Of a stretch of DNA of 64,000 nt, positions 52,259-60,935 are shown in pieces. Positions within the stretch are counted from its first letter, which is position 1. Each line of letters begins with the position of its first letter. The stretch is taken from positions 1-64,000 of the forward strand of contig JAMNXP010000007.1 in assembly GCA_023653095.1 (NCBI GenBank), given 5' to 3'. This DNA is from Bacteroidia bacterium. Its GTDB lineage: Bacteria; Bacteroidota; Bacteroidia; NS11-12g; UBA955. A program made the translations under genes and the position numbers. Under the pieces are notes generated by a model, which was given only the letters and a program-made list of their open reading frames with translations, had not been told where the DNA came from and made no database searches.

Positions 52259-53455
52259 ATGACTGCCAATAATACCCCAGGACTAAAACAGAACTGGAAA
52301 CAATTCACCCTTCTGGTTATCATCAATGCCTTTGTGGGCGGAATGGTGGGCCTGGAGCGCAGCATTTTCCCCGAGTTCGCCTCACTCTTTGGAGTGAAAT
52401 CAGCCACCGCTATTTTATCGTTTATCACTGCCTTCGGACTGTCAAAGGCCGCTGCCAACTATTTCACAGGCAAATTAGCCAATATTTATGGGCGTAAAAA
52501 GTTGCTCGTTTTTGGATGGATTTTGGCGATCCCCATTCCGTTCATGCTCATCTATGCCACTCAGTGGAGTTGGGTCATTGCAGCCAATGTGCTTTTGGGT
52601 GTAAGTCAAGGACTGACGTGGAGCTCCACTGTGGTGATGAAAATTGACTTGGTGGGCGATAAAAACCGAGGTTTAGCCATGGGAATTAATGAATTCGCCG
52701 GATATTTGGCCGTGGGAGTTTTTGCTGTACTCAGCGGAACCATTGCCCATAAATATGGAGTCACACCTTATCCCTTTTATCTGGGCATTGCGATTTCTTT
52801 TTTGGGACTGATACTCTCGTTTTTCTGGGTGAAAGATACCCGAGGGTTTGTGCATCACGAAACGAATCAGTCATCTAAAGAGCCCAAACATCAATCTGTT
52901 TTTTTGGAAACTACTTTTAAAAATAAAACCCTCAGTGCCGTCACGCAAGCGGGGCTGGTCAATAACCTCAACGATGGCATGATTTGGGGTCTGTTGCCTA
53001 TTTTGTTGGTGAGCAAGGGCATGGATGCAGCCTCAATGAGTGTTGTTGCAGCAGTTTATCCGACGGTTTGGGGACTTGCACAGTTGTTTACCGGAAAAAT
53101 GTCAGATCATTTTTCGAAGAAATCGATGCTTTTTTGGGGGATGTTGATTCAGGGAATTGCCATTGTCTTGCTTCCACCGCTGAATGGGTTTTACCCATTG
53201 GCAAGTTTATCTGTGGTTTTGGGATTGGGAACGGCGTTGGTTTATCCCACGTTTTTGTCAACTATTGCACAAGTGGCACATCCTCTTCAACGGGCCGAAA
53301 CAATAGGCGTTTTCAGATTGTGGCGTGACTTAGGGTATGCGGTAGGAGCCATCATTTCAGGAATAACAGCTGATTATTTTGGGTTGAATTGGGCCGTTTA
53401 TTTGATTGGTTTATTGACGGTGATTTCGGCTGTGGTGGTTAAGCTAAGGTTTTAA
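52259..53455 (+). CDS. Major facilitator superfamily transporter
   Basis: A 398-residue protein with 12 membrane segments in two six-helix halves. The loop 2-3 motif is GKLANIYGRKKLL, and the repeat is TGKMSDHFSKKSML. There is no acidic residue pattern that identifies a substrate; drug or metabolite export is possible. Its 3' end overlaps the convergent metallopeptidase-like gene by 12 bp. Confidence 0.9.
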   Translation: MTANNTPGLKQNWKQFTLLVIINAFVGGMVGLERSIFPEFASLFGVKSATAILSFITAFGLSKAAANYFTGKLANIYGRKKLLVFGWILAIPIPFMLIYATQWSWVIAANVLLGVSQGLTWSSTVVMKIDLVGDKNRGLAMGINEFAGYLAVGVFAVLSGTIAHKYGVTPYPFYLGIAISFLGLILSFFWVKDTRGFVHHETNQSSKEPKHQSVFLETTFKNKTLSAVTQAGLVNNLNDGMIWGLLPILLVSKGMDAASMSVVAAVYPTVWGLAQLFTGKMSDHFSKKSMLFWGMLIQGIAIVLLPPLNGFYPLASLSVVLGLGTALVYPTFLSTIAQVAHPLQRAETIGVFRLWRDLGYAVGAIISGITADYFGLNWAVYLIGLLTVISAVVVKLRF

Positions 53456-54538
53456 AATAAGTTTAAATAAGACTTTGCTATCTTGTACTTGATAAATTTC
53501 CTTTAGCAACTCTTCCATGTTCGATGAATTGCATTTGTTTAGAAAATTCTGATACACGTTCAAGCCAAATTTAGTTTTGATTTGATGGAGCATGTGCGCA
53601 GATAAAATGTAATTTCCTCTAATGTTAACATATTCATCAGATATCTTGCTTTTGAAAAGTTGTTCGAATGATTCTATATGGTTTGATTTTAAAATTTCAA
53701 TGACCTTTTTTAAATCATCCGTATAGGTTTTATTGCCTGTCCCACCGTAATATGTGGCAATACCTTCACTAATGAATTGTCCGCATTGAACGTTTAACGG
53801 ATTTGCCAAATGAATCAGTTCATGCAGGTGAATGGGTGCCAAAACTCCAGAGATTATAACATCGTTGAATGGGTCACTCATCCCACCGAAAGTGCTGTTG
53901 GGACTGAAATAGGTAGATGGCGCTAAAAAGCCAATCATACGTTCTGCCCCTTTTATCGTGGTTGACGAATATATGGTGATCTTCTTGTTATTGAAGTAAT
54001 TAATATCAACAAACTCATTCAAGGCTTTTATCGTTAAATCATACGCTTGTTTTAATTGATTTGTATCTACTGTGGGCGTTTCAGTGTAAACAGTTAAGTT
54101 TTTATAGGTTGTTTTGTATAAATTCAAGTAATTGAAGTCACAGATTTGTCCAATTTTATTCGTAGTAACATCATGGATGATAGCCAATTGCATCCAATCT
54201 AAGTTTAATTGATAAAGAGTCTGGTTTGAATCAATTCTGATGGCTCTATCGAGTTTATAATTAAATGCTTGGTTGTAATATCCATCAAGCCCATCAACGA
54301 AGTTTAAAGCGGTAATAGGCTTTTTGGGGTGTTTATGGACATGAACAAAGTTTTTTGATATGTCAGTAACCCCGTAACCAATCATGCATTGATTCCAAAT
54401 TGAATCAAATTGGATCAATGATTTGGTCAAAAGACTCGAATCACTGATTTGAATTATTTTTAAATTTTGTGATTGAGTATTCTTGATACTGAAAAAAGAT
54501 AAACTCAGAATTAATGTCTTGAATATGAGCGATTTCAT
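53444..54538 (-). CDS. Secreted putative zinc metallopeptidase (HELIH)
   Basis: A 364-residue precursor with a signal peptide (1-23). HLHELIHLANP places an HExxH zinc motif at 239-243, followed by FISEGIATYYGG with a glutamate at about 258, the pattern of Peptidase_MA-like gluzincins. The rest is not recognised. It begins 2 bp after the stop of the thioredoxin-like gene, so the two form an operon. A role in processing envelope proteins is inference. Confidence 0.72.
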   Translation of the reverse strand: MKSLIFKTLILSLSFFSIKNTQSQNLKIIQISDSSLLTKSLIQFDSIWNQCMIGYGVTDISKNFVHVHKHPKKPITALNFVDGLDGYYNQAFNYKLDRAIRIDSNQTLYQLNLDWMQLAIIHDVTTNKIGQICDFNYLNLYKTTYKNLTVYTETPTVDTNQLKQAYDLTIKALNEFVDINYFNNKKITIYSSTTIKGAERMIGFLAPSTYFSPNSTFGGMSDPFNDVIISGVLAPIHLHELIHLANPLNVQCGQFISEGIATYYGGTGNKTYTDDLKKVIEILKSNHIESFEQLFKSKISDEYVNIRGNYILSAHMLHQIKTKFGLNVYQNFLNKCNSSNMEELLKEIYQVQDSKVLFKLILKP

Positions 54539-54540
54539 TT

Positions 54541-55848
54541 TTATTTATTTGCTTCTTGCACTACCTGAATTTCCTTCAGTAATGCCGCCGACTTTTGGGT
54601 GTCTTCCTTGGCGGCAGTGCCCATTTCGATGGATTTAACCGCGCTGGCTTCTGCAGATTTGTAATCTTTTAATTTGAATTCAAGGTTGGCTTTGGTGTTG
54701 TAAAAGGTTGCTTCTGGCGCCATTTCAATGCTCTTTTTGGAATAGGCTAAGGCTTTTTTCAATAAAGCTACATCATCGGTTTCTTTGAAAAGGGTCCAAG
54801 CGGTTTGATTGTAGTCTAGAGCCCGGGTGGCGAATTTTGAATCCGCGGTTTTTAAGCAGTTGGCGTCAAATAACTGCACATACGATGCCCAATCTTTTTG
54901 CGTTTTGTGCCAATTCATCCAGTTGGAATAATTCTGGAATTCTGGATATTCCGTCCATTTGAGCAATTCTTTCAAATTACTTTCAAATTCAGTTTTGTTG
55001 CCTGCATTGATGGATTTATACACTTGACTGTCCCATATTTGTTCGGTGAAAGAACGGGTCAAATCATGTCCAAAGAGAGAATCAAATTCAGCAACATGAC
55101 TCATCCAGAGTTGAACATGGTCTTTGTTAAAATTATACTGGCTCAAACATCCAACGGCAAACAACTGAAAAACATCGGTCAATAGGCTGTATTTGGCTGA
55201 AAAACCGCTGGTGGTGGTATCCTTGAACAAAGAATAATCTTTGTTGTTGATGAACGGCGCGAACCAATCGGGGATGTTGCTGGGACTGATTTTTGGAAAA
55301 CCGGAACGGGCATATTTGCCCTTAAGGCCGTCGGTTTTGATGATGTTGTGGATTGAATCCATCTCTTTAAGCCACAGTTCTTTTTCAGCATAACCGCGGT
55401 AAGTGAATAACAGGTTTCCGTCCCCATTAAAGATTAAAAATGTGGGGAATGCGCTGACGCCATAGTGGAAACGGAGGAGCCTTCCGAGGGAGTCTTGCTC
55501 CATTTCGAGCGAGTAACAGTCCATGAACGACTGCATTTTTGTGCTGACCGAGCTGTCGCGAAAGGTCTTTTTATCCATCACTATGCACCAATAACACCAA
55601 TTGGTGTAGCAGTCAACGAAGAGCAATTTGTTGGCTTCTTTGGCTTTTTTAAGGGACGATTCCCAGCTATTCATCTTTGGGAAGAAAGTCTCTATTTTGG
55701 GGAACGCTGGCTTGGCCGGTTTGTTGGTGTTTTGGGCTCCGCCCGATAAGAACAGCCCGAAAAGAGCTAGAATGAGTAGGGGTGTTTTTATATAAATAGG
55801 TCCATGTTTTTTGCCTAAATTCGTGCTAAATGAAAATCTTGAAATCAC
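54541..55848 (-). CDS. Thioredoxin-family protein with TPR-like C terminus
   Basis: A 435-residue protein. The start appears to be GTG at 55848, since no in-frame ATG precedes the membrane signal (about 22-39). A thioredoxin domain (about 55-165) has WCYWC (Cys85, Cys88), then YGVSAFPTFLIFNGDGNLLFTYRGY. Residues 345-425 contain TPR-like helices (LKKALAYSKKSIEMAPEATFYNTKANLEFKLKDYKSAEASAVKSIEMG). It is likely a periplasmic disulfide reductase or isomerase, cotranscribed with the HELIH protein. Confidence 0.85.
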   Translation of the reverse strand: MISRFSFSTNLGKKHGPIYIKTPLLILALFGLFLSGGAQNTNKPAKPAFPKIETFFPKMNSWESSLKKAKEANKLLFVDCYTNWCYWCIVMDKKTFRDSSVSTKMQSFMDCYSLEMEQDSLGRLLRFHYGVSAFPTFLIFNGDGNLLFTYRGYAEKELWLKEMDSIHNIIKTDGLKGKYARSGFPKISPSNIPDWFAPFINNKDYSLFKDTTTSGFSAKYSLLTDVFQLFAVGCLSQYNFNKDHVQLWMSHVAEFDSLFGHDLTRSFTEQIWDSQVYKSINAGNKTEFESNLKELLKWTEYPEFQNYSNWMNWHKTQKDWASYVQLFDANCLKTADSKFATRALDYNQTAWTLFKETDDVALLKKALAYSKKSIEMAPEATFYNTKANLEFKLKDYKSAEASAVKSIEMGTAAKEDTQKSAALLKEIQVVQEANK

Positions 55849-55997
55849 TTAACAATAGTAATCTTATTCCCAAAGATTTACAAATCATTAGATCACAACT
55901 AAGTCAAAATATTTTCTTCAAGGAATTAATGAATCCAGGGAAACCCAATCAAGCGCTTTTAAATGCTGTGAAGGAGTATAAAAAGTTATTTGACTAA
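55830..55997 (+). CDS. Small protein of 55 residues, unknown
   Basis: ATG at 55830 to TAA at 55995-55997 gives MKILKSLNNSNLIPKDLQII and on to NPGKPNQALLNAVKEYKKLFD. Composition (charged, helical, proper start and stop, 5 bp before the next gene) looks like a real small protein, possibly an antitoxin-like fragment. It overlaps the 5' end of the divergent thioredoxin gene by 19 bp. Confidence 0.5.
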   Translation: MKILKSLNNSNLIPKDLQIIRSQLSQNIFFKELMNPGKPNQALLNAVKEYKKLFD

Positions 55998-56002
55998 AAT
56001 CC

Positions 56003-56797
56003 ATGATGGACTTCCTTCAACAACTCAAATTTCGAAATGAACCGCTATTTTATTTCGGATGGATCTGCCTTGTAAGCGCCTTCATTTTTTTAGTCCTCGC
56101 AAGAACCACAAACACCCAAGTTTATGGCGTGAATGCATGGTATAAGCCCTTCAAGTTTGCAGCTTCTACCGTCACCTTTGCCTGGGCTATGGCTTGGTAC
56201 TGTCATTATTTGCCCAATTTTAATATCAAGATGTTCAATGCATCCGTTATTGTGTTGCTGGGCTTTGAAATTGTGTACATTGCTTTGCAAGCATCACGCG
56301 GACAATTGTCCCATTACAACATGAGCACCCCTTTTTATTCAGTGATGTATAGCCTGATGGCACTTGCCGCATCGCTGGTGACCATCTATACCGCTTATGT
56401 AGGAGTACTTTTTTTCAAAGGGACTTTCCCAGATTTATCAACCCATTACCTCTGGGCCATCAGATTGGGAATATTGATTTTTGTGATTTTTTCTTTCCAA
56501 GGATTTGCTATGGGATCACGACTCAATCATAGCGTGGGGGCTTTAAATGATAATTCAAATTGGTTTATCTTGGGTTGGAGCAAAACAGTAGGCGATCTGC
56601 GCGTGGCACATTTCATTGGAATGCACGCCTTGCAAGTCTTACCCTTACTTTCATTTTATGTTTTGCGAAACACCAAACTGACCCTATTGGTGTCCCTACT
56701 TTATGGAATTTTGGCTCTGCTCACCCTCATTCAAGCATTCAAAGGAAAGCCTTTGAAGTCAATGTCATTGAACTCAGAAACGAAAACAACCTTATAA
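56003..56797 (+). CDS. Seven-helix membrane protein, unknown
   Basis: A 264-residue protein (or one less from the second Met) with about seven membrane segments. Conserved-looking polar sites within helices include NAWYKPFKFAAS, RGQLSHYN, GWSKTVGDLRVAHFIGMHALQVLPL and GFAMGSRLNHSVG. The paired histidines recall haem- or quinone-binding helices, but no family assignment is made. It is followed 9 bp later by a methyltransferase gene. Confidence 0.75.
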   Translation: MMDFLQQLKFRNEPLFYFGWICLVSAFIFLVLARTTNTQVYGVNAWYKPFKFAASTVTFAWAMAWYCHYLPNFNIKMFNASVIVLLGFEIVYIALQASRGQLSHYNMSTPFYSVMYSLMALAASLVTIYTAYVGVLFFKGTFPDLSTHYLWAIRLGILIFVIFSFQGFAMGSRLNHSVGALNDNSNWFILGWSKTVGDLRVAHFIGMHALQVLPLLSFYVLRNTKLTLLVSLLYGILALLTLIQAFKGKPLKSMSLNSETKTTL

Positions 56798-56806
56798 AAA
56801 TATATT

Positions 56807-57736
56807 TTGAATTGCTCCGTCTGTCATTCCCCTAATCATAGCCCCTACATCCAAACCGGTCCCATGATGGTGGATGGCGATAAAAGCAAGAAATATAACT
56901 TCTTGAAATGCCTCAATTGTGAGACCATTTTTTTGGAAAATCCGTTGAACGAGGCTGAATTGGGAGAATTTTATCCCAGTAATTATCTTCCCTACCGTGG
57001 TGAATGGGCCTGGGGGAAATATTACCGAATGGTTCAAAAGCAAGACCTAAAACTCAATACACAACGAGTTAAACTGCTGGCTAAACACCTGTCTCTGAAA
57101 GAACATCCCCGGAAAATAAAAATATTGGATGTTGGCTGCGGCAAGCCCGATTTTCTGCATCAATTCAATCAAATGATTGATTCTGATTGCTTCGGGGTGG
57201 ATTTTAAGGAGGCTCAATGGAATGATTCCAAGTACTCAAAACTACACTTGACCGAAGGTGATTGGACCCAACACAAACCTACTGAGCAATACGATGCCAT
57301 TACCGCTTGGCACTATTTGGAACACGATTATCATCCCACCAAAACCATCGAAAAGTGCTTTGAATTGCTGAAGCCCGGGGGAGTTTTAGTCATTGAGGTG
57401 CCCATGTATCAAGGACTTTTGGCGAAAATTCAAAAACAATATTGGCAAGGTTGGCACACCCCTCGACACATCAATTTGTTCAGTTTTAAATCATGGAAGT
57501 TGCTTTTTCCTAGCTCTGATTGGACCATTTTAGATCATCACAAGTACGGTACACTAGACCCGTTTATTCTGTGGTGGCTAGGTAGAGCTGAAAAGAAAAA
57601 CCTTCCTTGGAAAGCCGATTTTGAGGGTCGATTTTTGGGTTTGGCGCTCTTGAAAGGGCTCACATGGCCGTTTTTTGCCCTTCAGAAGGTGCTTCCTTTA
57701 GGAATTCAAACCGTAGTAGTTCAAAAATGCAAGTAA
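56807..57736 (+). CDS. SAM-dependent methyltransferase with N-terminal zinc-ribbon-like motif
   Basis: A 309-residue protein starting at TTG. CSVC and CLNC pairs (about residues 3-6 and 36-39) suggest a zinc ribbon. The methyltransferase core has ILDVGCGKPDFLHQFNQ (motif I) and YDAITAWHYLEHDYHPTKTIEKCFELLKPGG (motifs III/IV). This layout is found in C-methyltransferases acting on sugars or small molecules. The substrate is unknown. It overlaps the CrtA-like gene by 10 bp. Confidence 0.87.
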   Translation: MNCSVCHSPNHSPYIQTGPMMVDGDKSKKYNFLKCLNCETIFLENPLNEAELGEFYPSNYLPYRGEWAWGKYYRMVQKQDLKLNTQRVKLLAKHLSLKEHPRKIKILDVGCGKPDFLHQFNQMIDSDCFGVDFKEAQWNDSKYSKLHLTEGDWTQHKPTEQYDAITAWHYLEHDYHPTKTIEKCFELLKPGGVLVIEVPMYQGLLAKIQKQYWQGWHTPRHINLFSFKSWKLLFPSSDWTILDHHKYGTLDPFILWWLGRAEKKNLPWKADFEGRFLGLALLKGLTWPFFALQKVLPLGIQTVVVQKCK

Positions 57737-58395
57737 CCACGGTCATACTGTTTGATTTGAAAGGCAGTTTCAATCAATTTTGGGGATTCGCACAAGTTCC
57801 TTTGGCGGGATTTTTAACCCGTAAAATTCCTGGACTCACCTTTTTTAAATCGATGGGGTCTGGAAGTGCAGGTGGTTTCGGGGCTTGGCCCAGTTTCAGC
57901 AAATATGCTTGGTTGATGGTTTGGGAAGATCAATCGCAGGCAGATGCATTTTTTGCGAAAAATACCTATTTCAAGAGCTACCAAAAGCGCTGTTCAAGTA
58001 CCCAAATTTTGTATCTCCGAAACATCATGTCGCACGGTAAATGGTCTGGGGTAAATCCATTTGTGGCGGCTGACGGTGCTTCTGATAACGCTAAAGTGGT
58101 GGTTCTCACCAGGGCGCGCATCAGGTTTTATAAGCTTTGGGATTTCTGGCAAAAAGTGGGAACCACGGCCAAAGATCTGTACCAATTCGATGAGTTGGAG
58201 TTCGCCATTGGAGTGGGGGAATTGCCCTTGATTCAGCAGGCTACGGTCAGCATTTGGACCAATATGGATGCCGTTAAACGCTATGCCTACCAGCACGAAG
58301 CCCACAAAAATGTGATTCAATTGACCCGCAAAAACAATTGGTACAGCGAAGAGTTGTTTGCCCGATTTTACCTTGAAAGAAAAGAATCATTATGA
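57727..58395 (+). CDS. CrtA-like (spheroidene monooxygenase-related) protein
   Basis: From MQVTTVILFDL the protein has 222 residues. FWGFAQVPLAGFL, KSMGSGSAGGFGAWPSFSKYAWLMVWEDQSQADAFF, GKWSGVNPF, VVLTRARIRF, AIGVGELPLIQQATVSIWTN and WYSEELFARF follow the spheroidene monooxygenase family. CrtA oxygenates carotenoids, but no carotenoid gene lies nearby, so the true substrate is open. It overlaps the methyltransferase upstream by 10 bp and the DUF2071 gene downstream by ATGA. Confidence 0.8.
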   Translation: MQVTTVILFDLKGSFNQFWGFAQVPLAGFLTRKIPGLTFFKSMGSGSAGGFGAWPSFSKYAWLMVWEDQSQADAFFAKNTYFKSYQKRCSSTQILYLRNIMSHGKWSGVNPFVAADGASDNAKVVVLTRARIRFYKLWDFWQKVGTTAKDLYQFDELEFAIGVGELPLIQQATVSIWTNMDAVKRYAYQHEAHKNVIQLTRKNNWYSEELFARFYLERKESL

Positions 58396-59093
58396 AAACC
58401 TTCCTCACCGCCCGTTGGGAAAACCTCATCATGGCCAACTACGCCGTTGACCCTGAAATCTTGAAGCCGTATTTGCCAAACGGCGTTGAACTTGATTTTT
58501 TCGAAGGAAAAACCTACGTCAGTCTGGTGGGGTTTATGTTCAAGAAAACGCGAATTTTTGGGGTTCCGGTTCCTTTTTTGGGGACATTTGAAGAGGTAAA
58601 CCTCAGATTTTACGTCAAACGACAAGACAGACGAGGAGTGGTCTTTATCAATGAATCTGTCCCCTACAAACCCGTGGCCTGGCTGGCCAACAAGTTGTAC
58701 AAGGAGCATTACATATCCATCCCCACAAAACATAGAATCACTCAGAGTCAAGGTCAAAAATACGTGGAATACCGTTGGAAAATCGCTTCTCAATGGAATC
58801 ATTTGCAAGTGAAGGCCTCTTCAGATCAGCGTGAAATGCAGGAGGGCAGTTTGGAAGAATTTATCTTTGAACACTATTACGGCTATACCCGCGTTAGTGA
58901 TACCGCCACCGAAGAATACAAAGTCAATCACCCGCGTTGGACCGTCAATACGGTTCAAGAGTTTGATTTGAACTGCGACTTTTTATCTATGTACGGCTCC
59001 GACTTTGAGCATTTATCCGTCGCTCAACCCGATTCAGTCATCATCGCCGATGGCTCTTCCATCAGCGTTGATTGGAAGCGGAAGAGGTTGTAG
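58392..59093 (+). CDS. DUF2071/YqjF-family protein
   Basis: A 233-residue protein: LTARWENLIMANYAVDPEILKPYLPNGVELDFFEGKTYVSLVGFMF, VNLRFYVKRQDRRGVVFINE and the late EFDLNCDFLSMYG match the DUF2071 acetoacetate-decarboxylase-like fold. Function is unknown in the family. It is the last of a run of overlapping genes (methyltransferase, CrtA-like, DUF2071). It is convergent with the Fic gene across 12 bp. Confidence 0.9.
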   Translation: MKTFLTARWENLIMANYAVDPEILKPYLPNGVELDFFEGKTYVSLVGFMFKKTRIFGVPVPFLGTFEEVNLRFYVKRQDRRGVVFINESVPYKPVAWLANKLYKEHYISIPTKHRITQSQGQKYVEYRWKIASQWNHLQVKASSDQREMQEGSLEEFIFEHYYGYTRVSDTATEEYKVNHPRWTVNTVQEFDLNCDFLSMYGSDFEHLSVAQPDSVIIADGSSISVDWKRKRL

Positions 59094-59105
59094 TAAGAGT
59101 AGTTA

Positions 59106-60209
59106 TTAAATTGGGATAGTCATTTCATACCGAGCGTTTCTGCCGCCGTGTTCAGTTTTTCGCAATACGCCTTTTTCTATTAAATCTTGGATATCTCTCA
59201 ATGCTGTATCTGGTGAACATTTGCCCATTTTTGCCCATTTGGATGTATTTAATGCTCCGTCAAAGTCATCCAACAGTTTCTCTAAGATCTTTCTTTGTCT
59301 GTCGTTAAAAATGGTTCCAGTATGCTTTATCCAAAAGAGTTGTTTGGAAATGATTTTTTCCAATAGTTTTTCCGAATGTTCAATGGAATTTAACAAGCAA
59401 TTCAGGAACCACTCAATCCAAGGGGTAATATCTAAGGAGCTTTTTTGGGTGTTTTCTAAAATAGCATAATAGGAATTATGCTCTTTTCGAATTTGGGACG
59501 ACATGCTGTAAAATCTGAATGACTGTCCATCAGAACGGGCCAACAATAAATCGCTCAAAGCTCTAGATAGCCTTCCGTTGCCATCCTCAAACGGATGTAT
59601 GGTAACAAACCATAGGTGAGCTATGGCCGACATGAGAACAGGGTCTGTTTGCTTTTCGAGGTTGAACCAATCAATGAAAAGCTTCATTTCTTGGTCAATG
59701 CTGTGTGCTGGTGGAGCTTGAAAATGTACCTTCTCCTTTCCAAGTGCTCCTGATACCACTTGCATGGGTCCGGTTGAATCATCGCGCCAATTGCCCGAAA
59801 TGATTTTATACAATCCACTTTGTCCCGTTGGGAATAGAGCCGCATGCCATGATAGAAGACGTTCTTTGGACAGTTCTTGATCAAAATTTTTGGTGGCATC
59901 TATCATTACATCTACTATACCGTCTACATGCCTTTCGGAGTAAACCAGTCCAGGAATTTCCAATCCCAATCGCCTTGCAATAGATGACCTTACTTGATCC
60001 TTGTTGAGGATTTCACCTTCAATTTCGCTGGTTTTTAAAACCTCTTGTGTCAGTATTTCGAGATTAGCTTCGTTTCGAATATCAAATCCTAAGGTACTCA
60101 TCTTTCCAATCAGCTGCCCTTGCTTATTTCTAACAATGGCTAATAGCGGAAGTAATGGTTCACTGTTCCATTGAAATGTGGGCCAATTTAACTGATTGTA
60201 GATGTACAT
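59106..60209 (-). CDS. Fic-family AMP-transferase with winged-helix C terminus
   Basis: A 367-residue protein. The catalytic motif HPFEDGNGR is at 205-213. The N-terminal inhibitory helix carries T60-SEI-E64-G65, the (S/T)xxxE(G/N) motif of class II Fic proteins, so it is autoinhibited. The DUF4172-like N terminus has MYIYNQLNWPTFQWNSE. The C terminus (about 300-367, WAKMGKCSPDTALRDIQDLIEKGVL) is a winged helix. Family members adenylylate proteins such as topoisomerase subunits or act on themselves. The operator-like array just upstream could be bound by its own winged helix. Confidence 0.92.
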   Translation of the reverse strand: MYIYNQLNWPTFQWNSEPLLPLLAIVRNKQGQLIGKMSTLGFDIRNEANLEILTQEVLKTSEIEGEILNKDQVRSSIARRLGLEIPGLVYSERHVDGIVDVMIDATKNFDQELSKERLLSWHAALFPTGQSGLYKIISGNWRDDSTGPMQVVSGALGKEKVHFQAPPAHSIDQEMKLFIDWFNLEKQTDPVLMSAIAHLWFVTIHPFEDGNGRLSRALSDLLLARSDGQSFRFYSMSSQIRKEHNSYYAILENTQKSSLDITPWIEWFLNCLLNSIEHSEKLLEKIISKQLFWIKHTGTIFNDRQRKILEKLLDDFDGALNTSKWAKMGKCSPDTALRDIQDLIEKGVLRKTEHGGRNARYEMTIPI

Positions 60210-60213
60210 GGCT

Positions 60214-60293
60214 GATTCTCCGCAAATTATGCGGTGAATATAGCAATTATTCGCCGCATGCGAAAATATTTACCGCAAATAATGCGGAGAATC
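60214..60293. promoter_or_regulatory. Operator array upstream of the Fic gene
   Basis: Three palindromes lie in 80 bp: CCGCA-N5-TGCGG at 60220-60234 and 60273-60287, and TTCGC-N5-GCGAA at 60250-60264. The whole is bounded by 11-bp inverted arms, GATTCTCCGCA at 60214 and TGCGGAGAATC ending at 60293. The site sits 4 bp from the Fic start codon and covers its promoter region. Confidence 0.75.
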
Positions 60294-60316
60294 AACGAAA
60301 ATTCCCAAAAAATGCA

Positions 60317-60700
60317 TTAAATGCAAGTTTTGGGAATTCCATCCGTCAGCCGCTGCACCAGCATGTTCACCAAACGGCGGGAGAGCTCGCTCTTATGCCG
60401 CGCAAAAAAGTCAATCTCTTCCACGCTCATCAGTCCCAAAATCATGCCCATCAACACATTTCGAAGCACCATTTCTTTCTGCAACTTCACCCTCACGAAG
60501 TTTTCCAAGTCTTTTTCTAGCGGGGGATATTTGGCTTCGCTGCTTTGGGACATAAAATACCTGAGCAACGCAGCGTGCTGAAATTTCAAAATGGGCCTTA
60601 AGCACTCATTCTGAAATTGCTCCAACTCCAGCGAGCTCCGCTCGACATCTAAGGGTATTTCCATTTCGCTGCGCAGAGCATACAATTGTTCAGTTCTCAT
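60317..60700 (-). CDS. Conserved small protein, unknown
   Basis: A 127-residue helical, charged protein (MRTEQLYALRSEMEIPLDVERSSLELEQFQNE...LMGMILGLMSVEEIDFFARHKSELSRRLVNMLVQRL). No motif or family recognised. It stands on the same strand as the Fic gene but separated by the operator array. Codon use and length support a real gene. Confidence 0.65.
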   Translation of the reverse strand: MRTEQLYALRSEMEIPLDVERSSLELEQFQNECLRPILKFQHAALLRYFMSQSSEAKYPPLEKDLENFVRVKLQKEMVLRNVLMGMILGLMSVEEIDFFARHKSELSRRLVNMLVQRLTDGIPKTCI

Positions 60701-60747
60701 GATGGGAGGGTAAAGTTACGGAAGAATTCAATGAGAATTTTGGCTAT

Positions 60748-60781
60748 TTACTTAGTCGCTTACTTAGTCGTTACTTAGTCG
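60748..60781. repeat. Short tandem repeat (TTACTTAGTCG)
   Basis: Three units of 11-12 bp, TTACTTAGTCG with an extra C after the first, in the gap between the small protein and rmuC. No other feature seen in the gap. Differs from the heptamer family. Confidence 0.7.
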
Positions 60782-60935
60782 CTTACCTCGTAATAGGAAC
60801 GAATCACCTTGGTGTTGTGAATTCAGAATTGGGTAATTTGACATTGAATTATTCTGAATTTATGTGCTTCAGGTATTCAACAAAATGCCAATATTTATTC
60901 CTAATTTCACTGTTATTCAATTTCACACTTATCTG

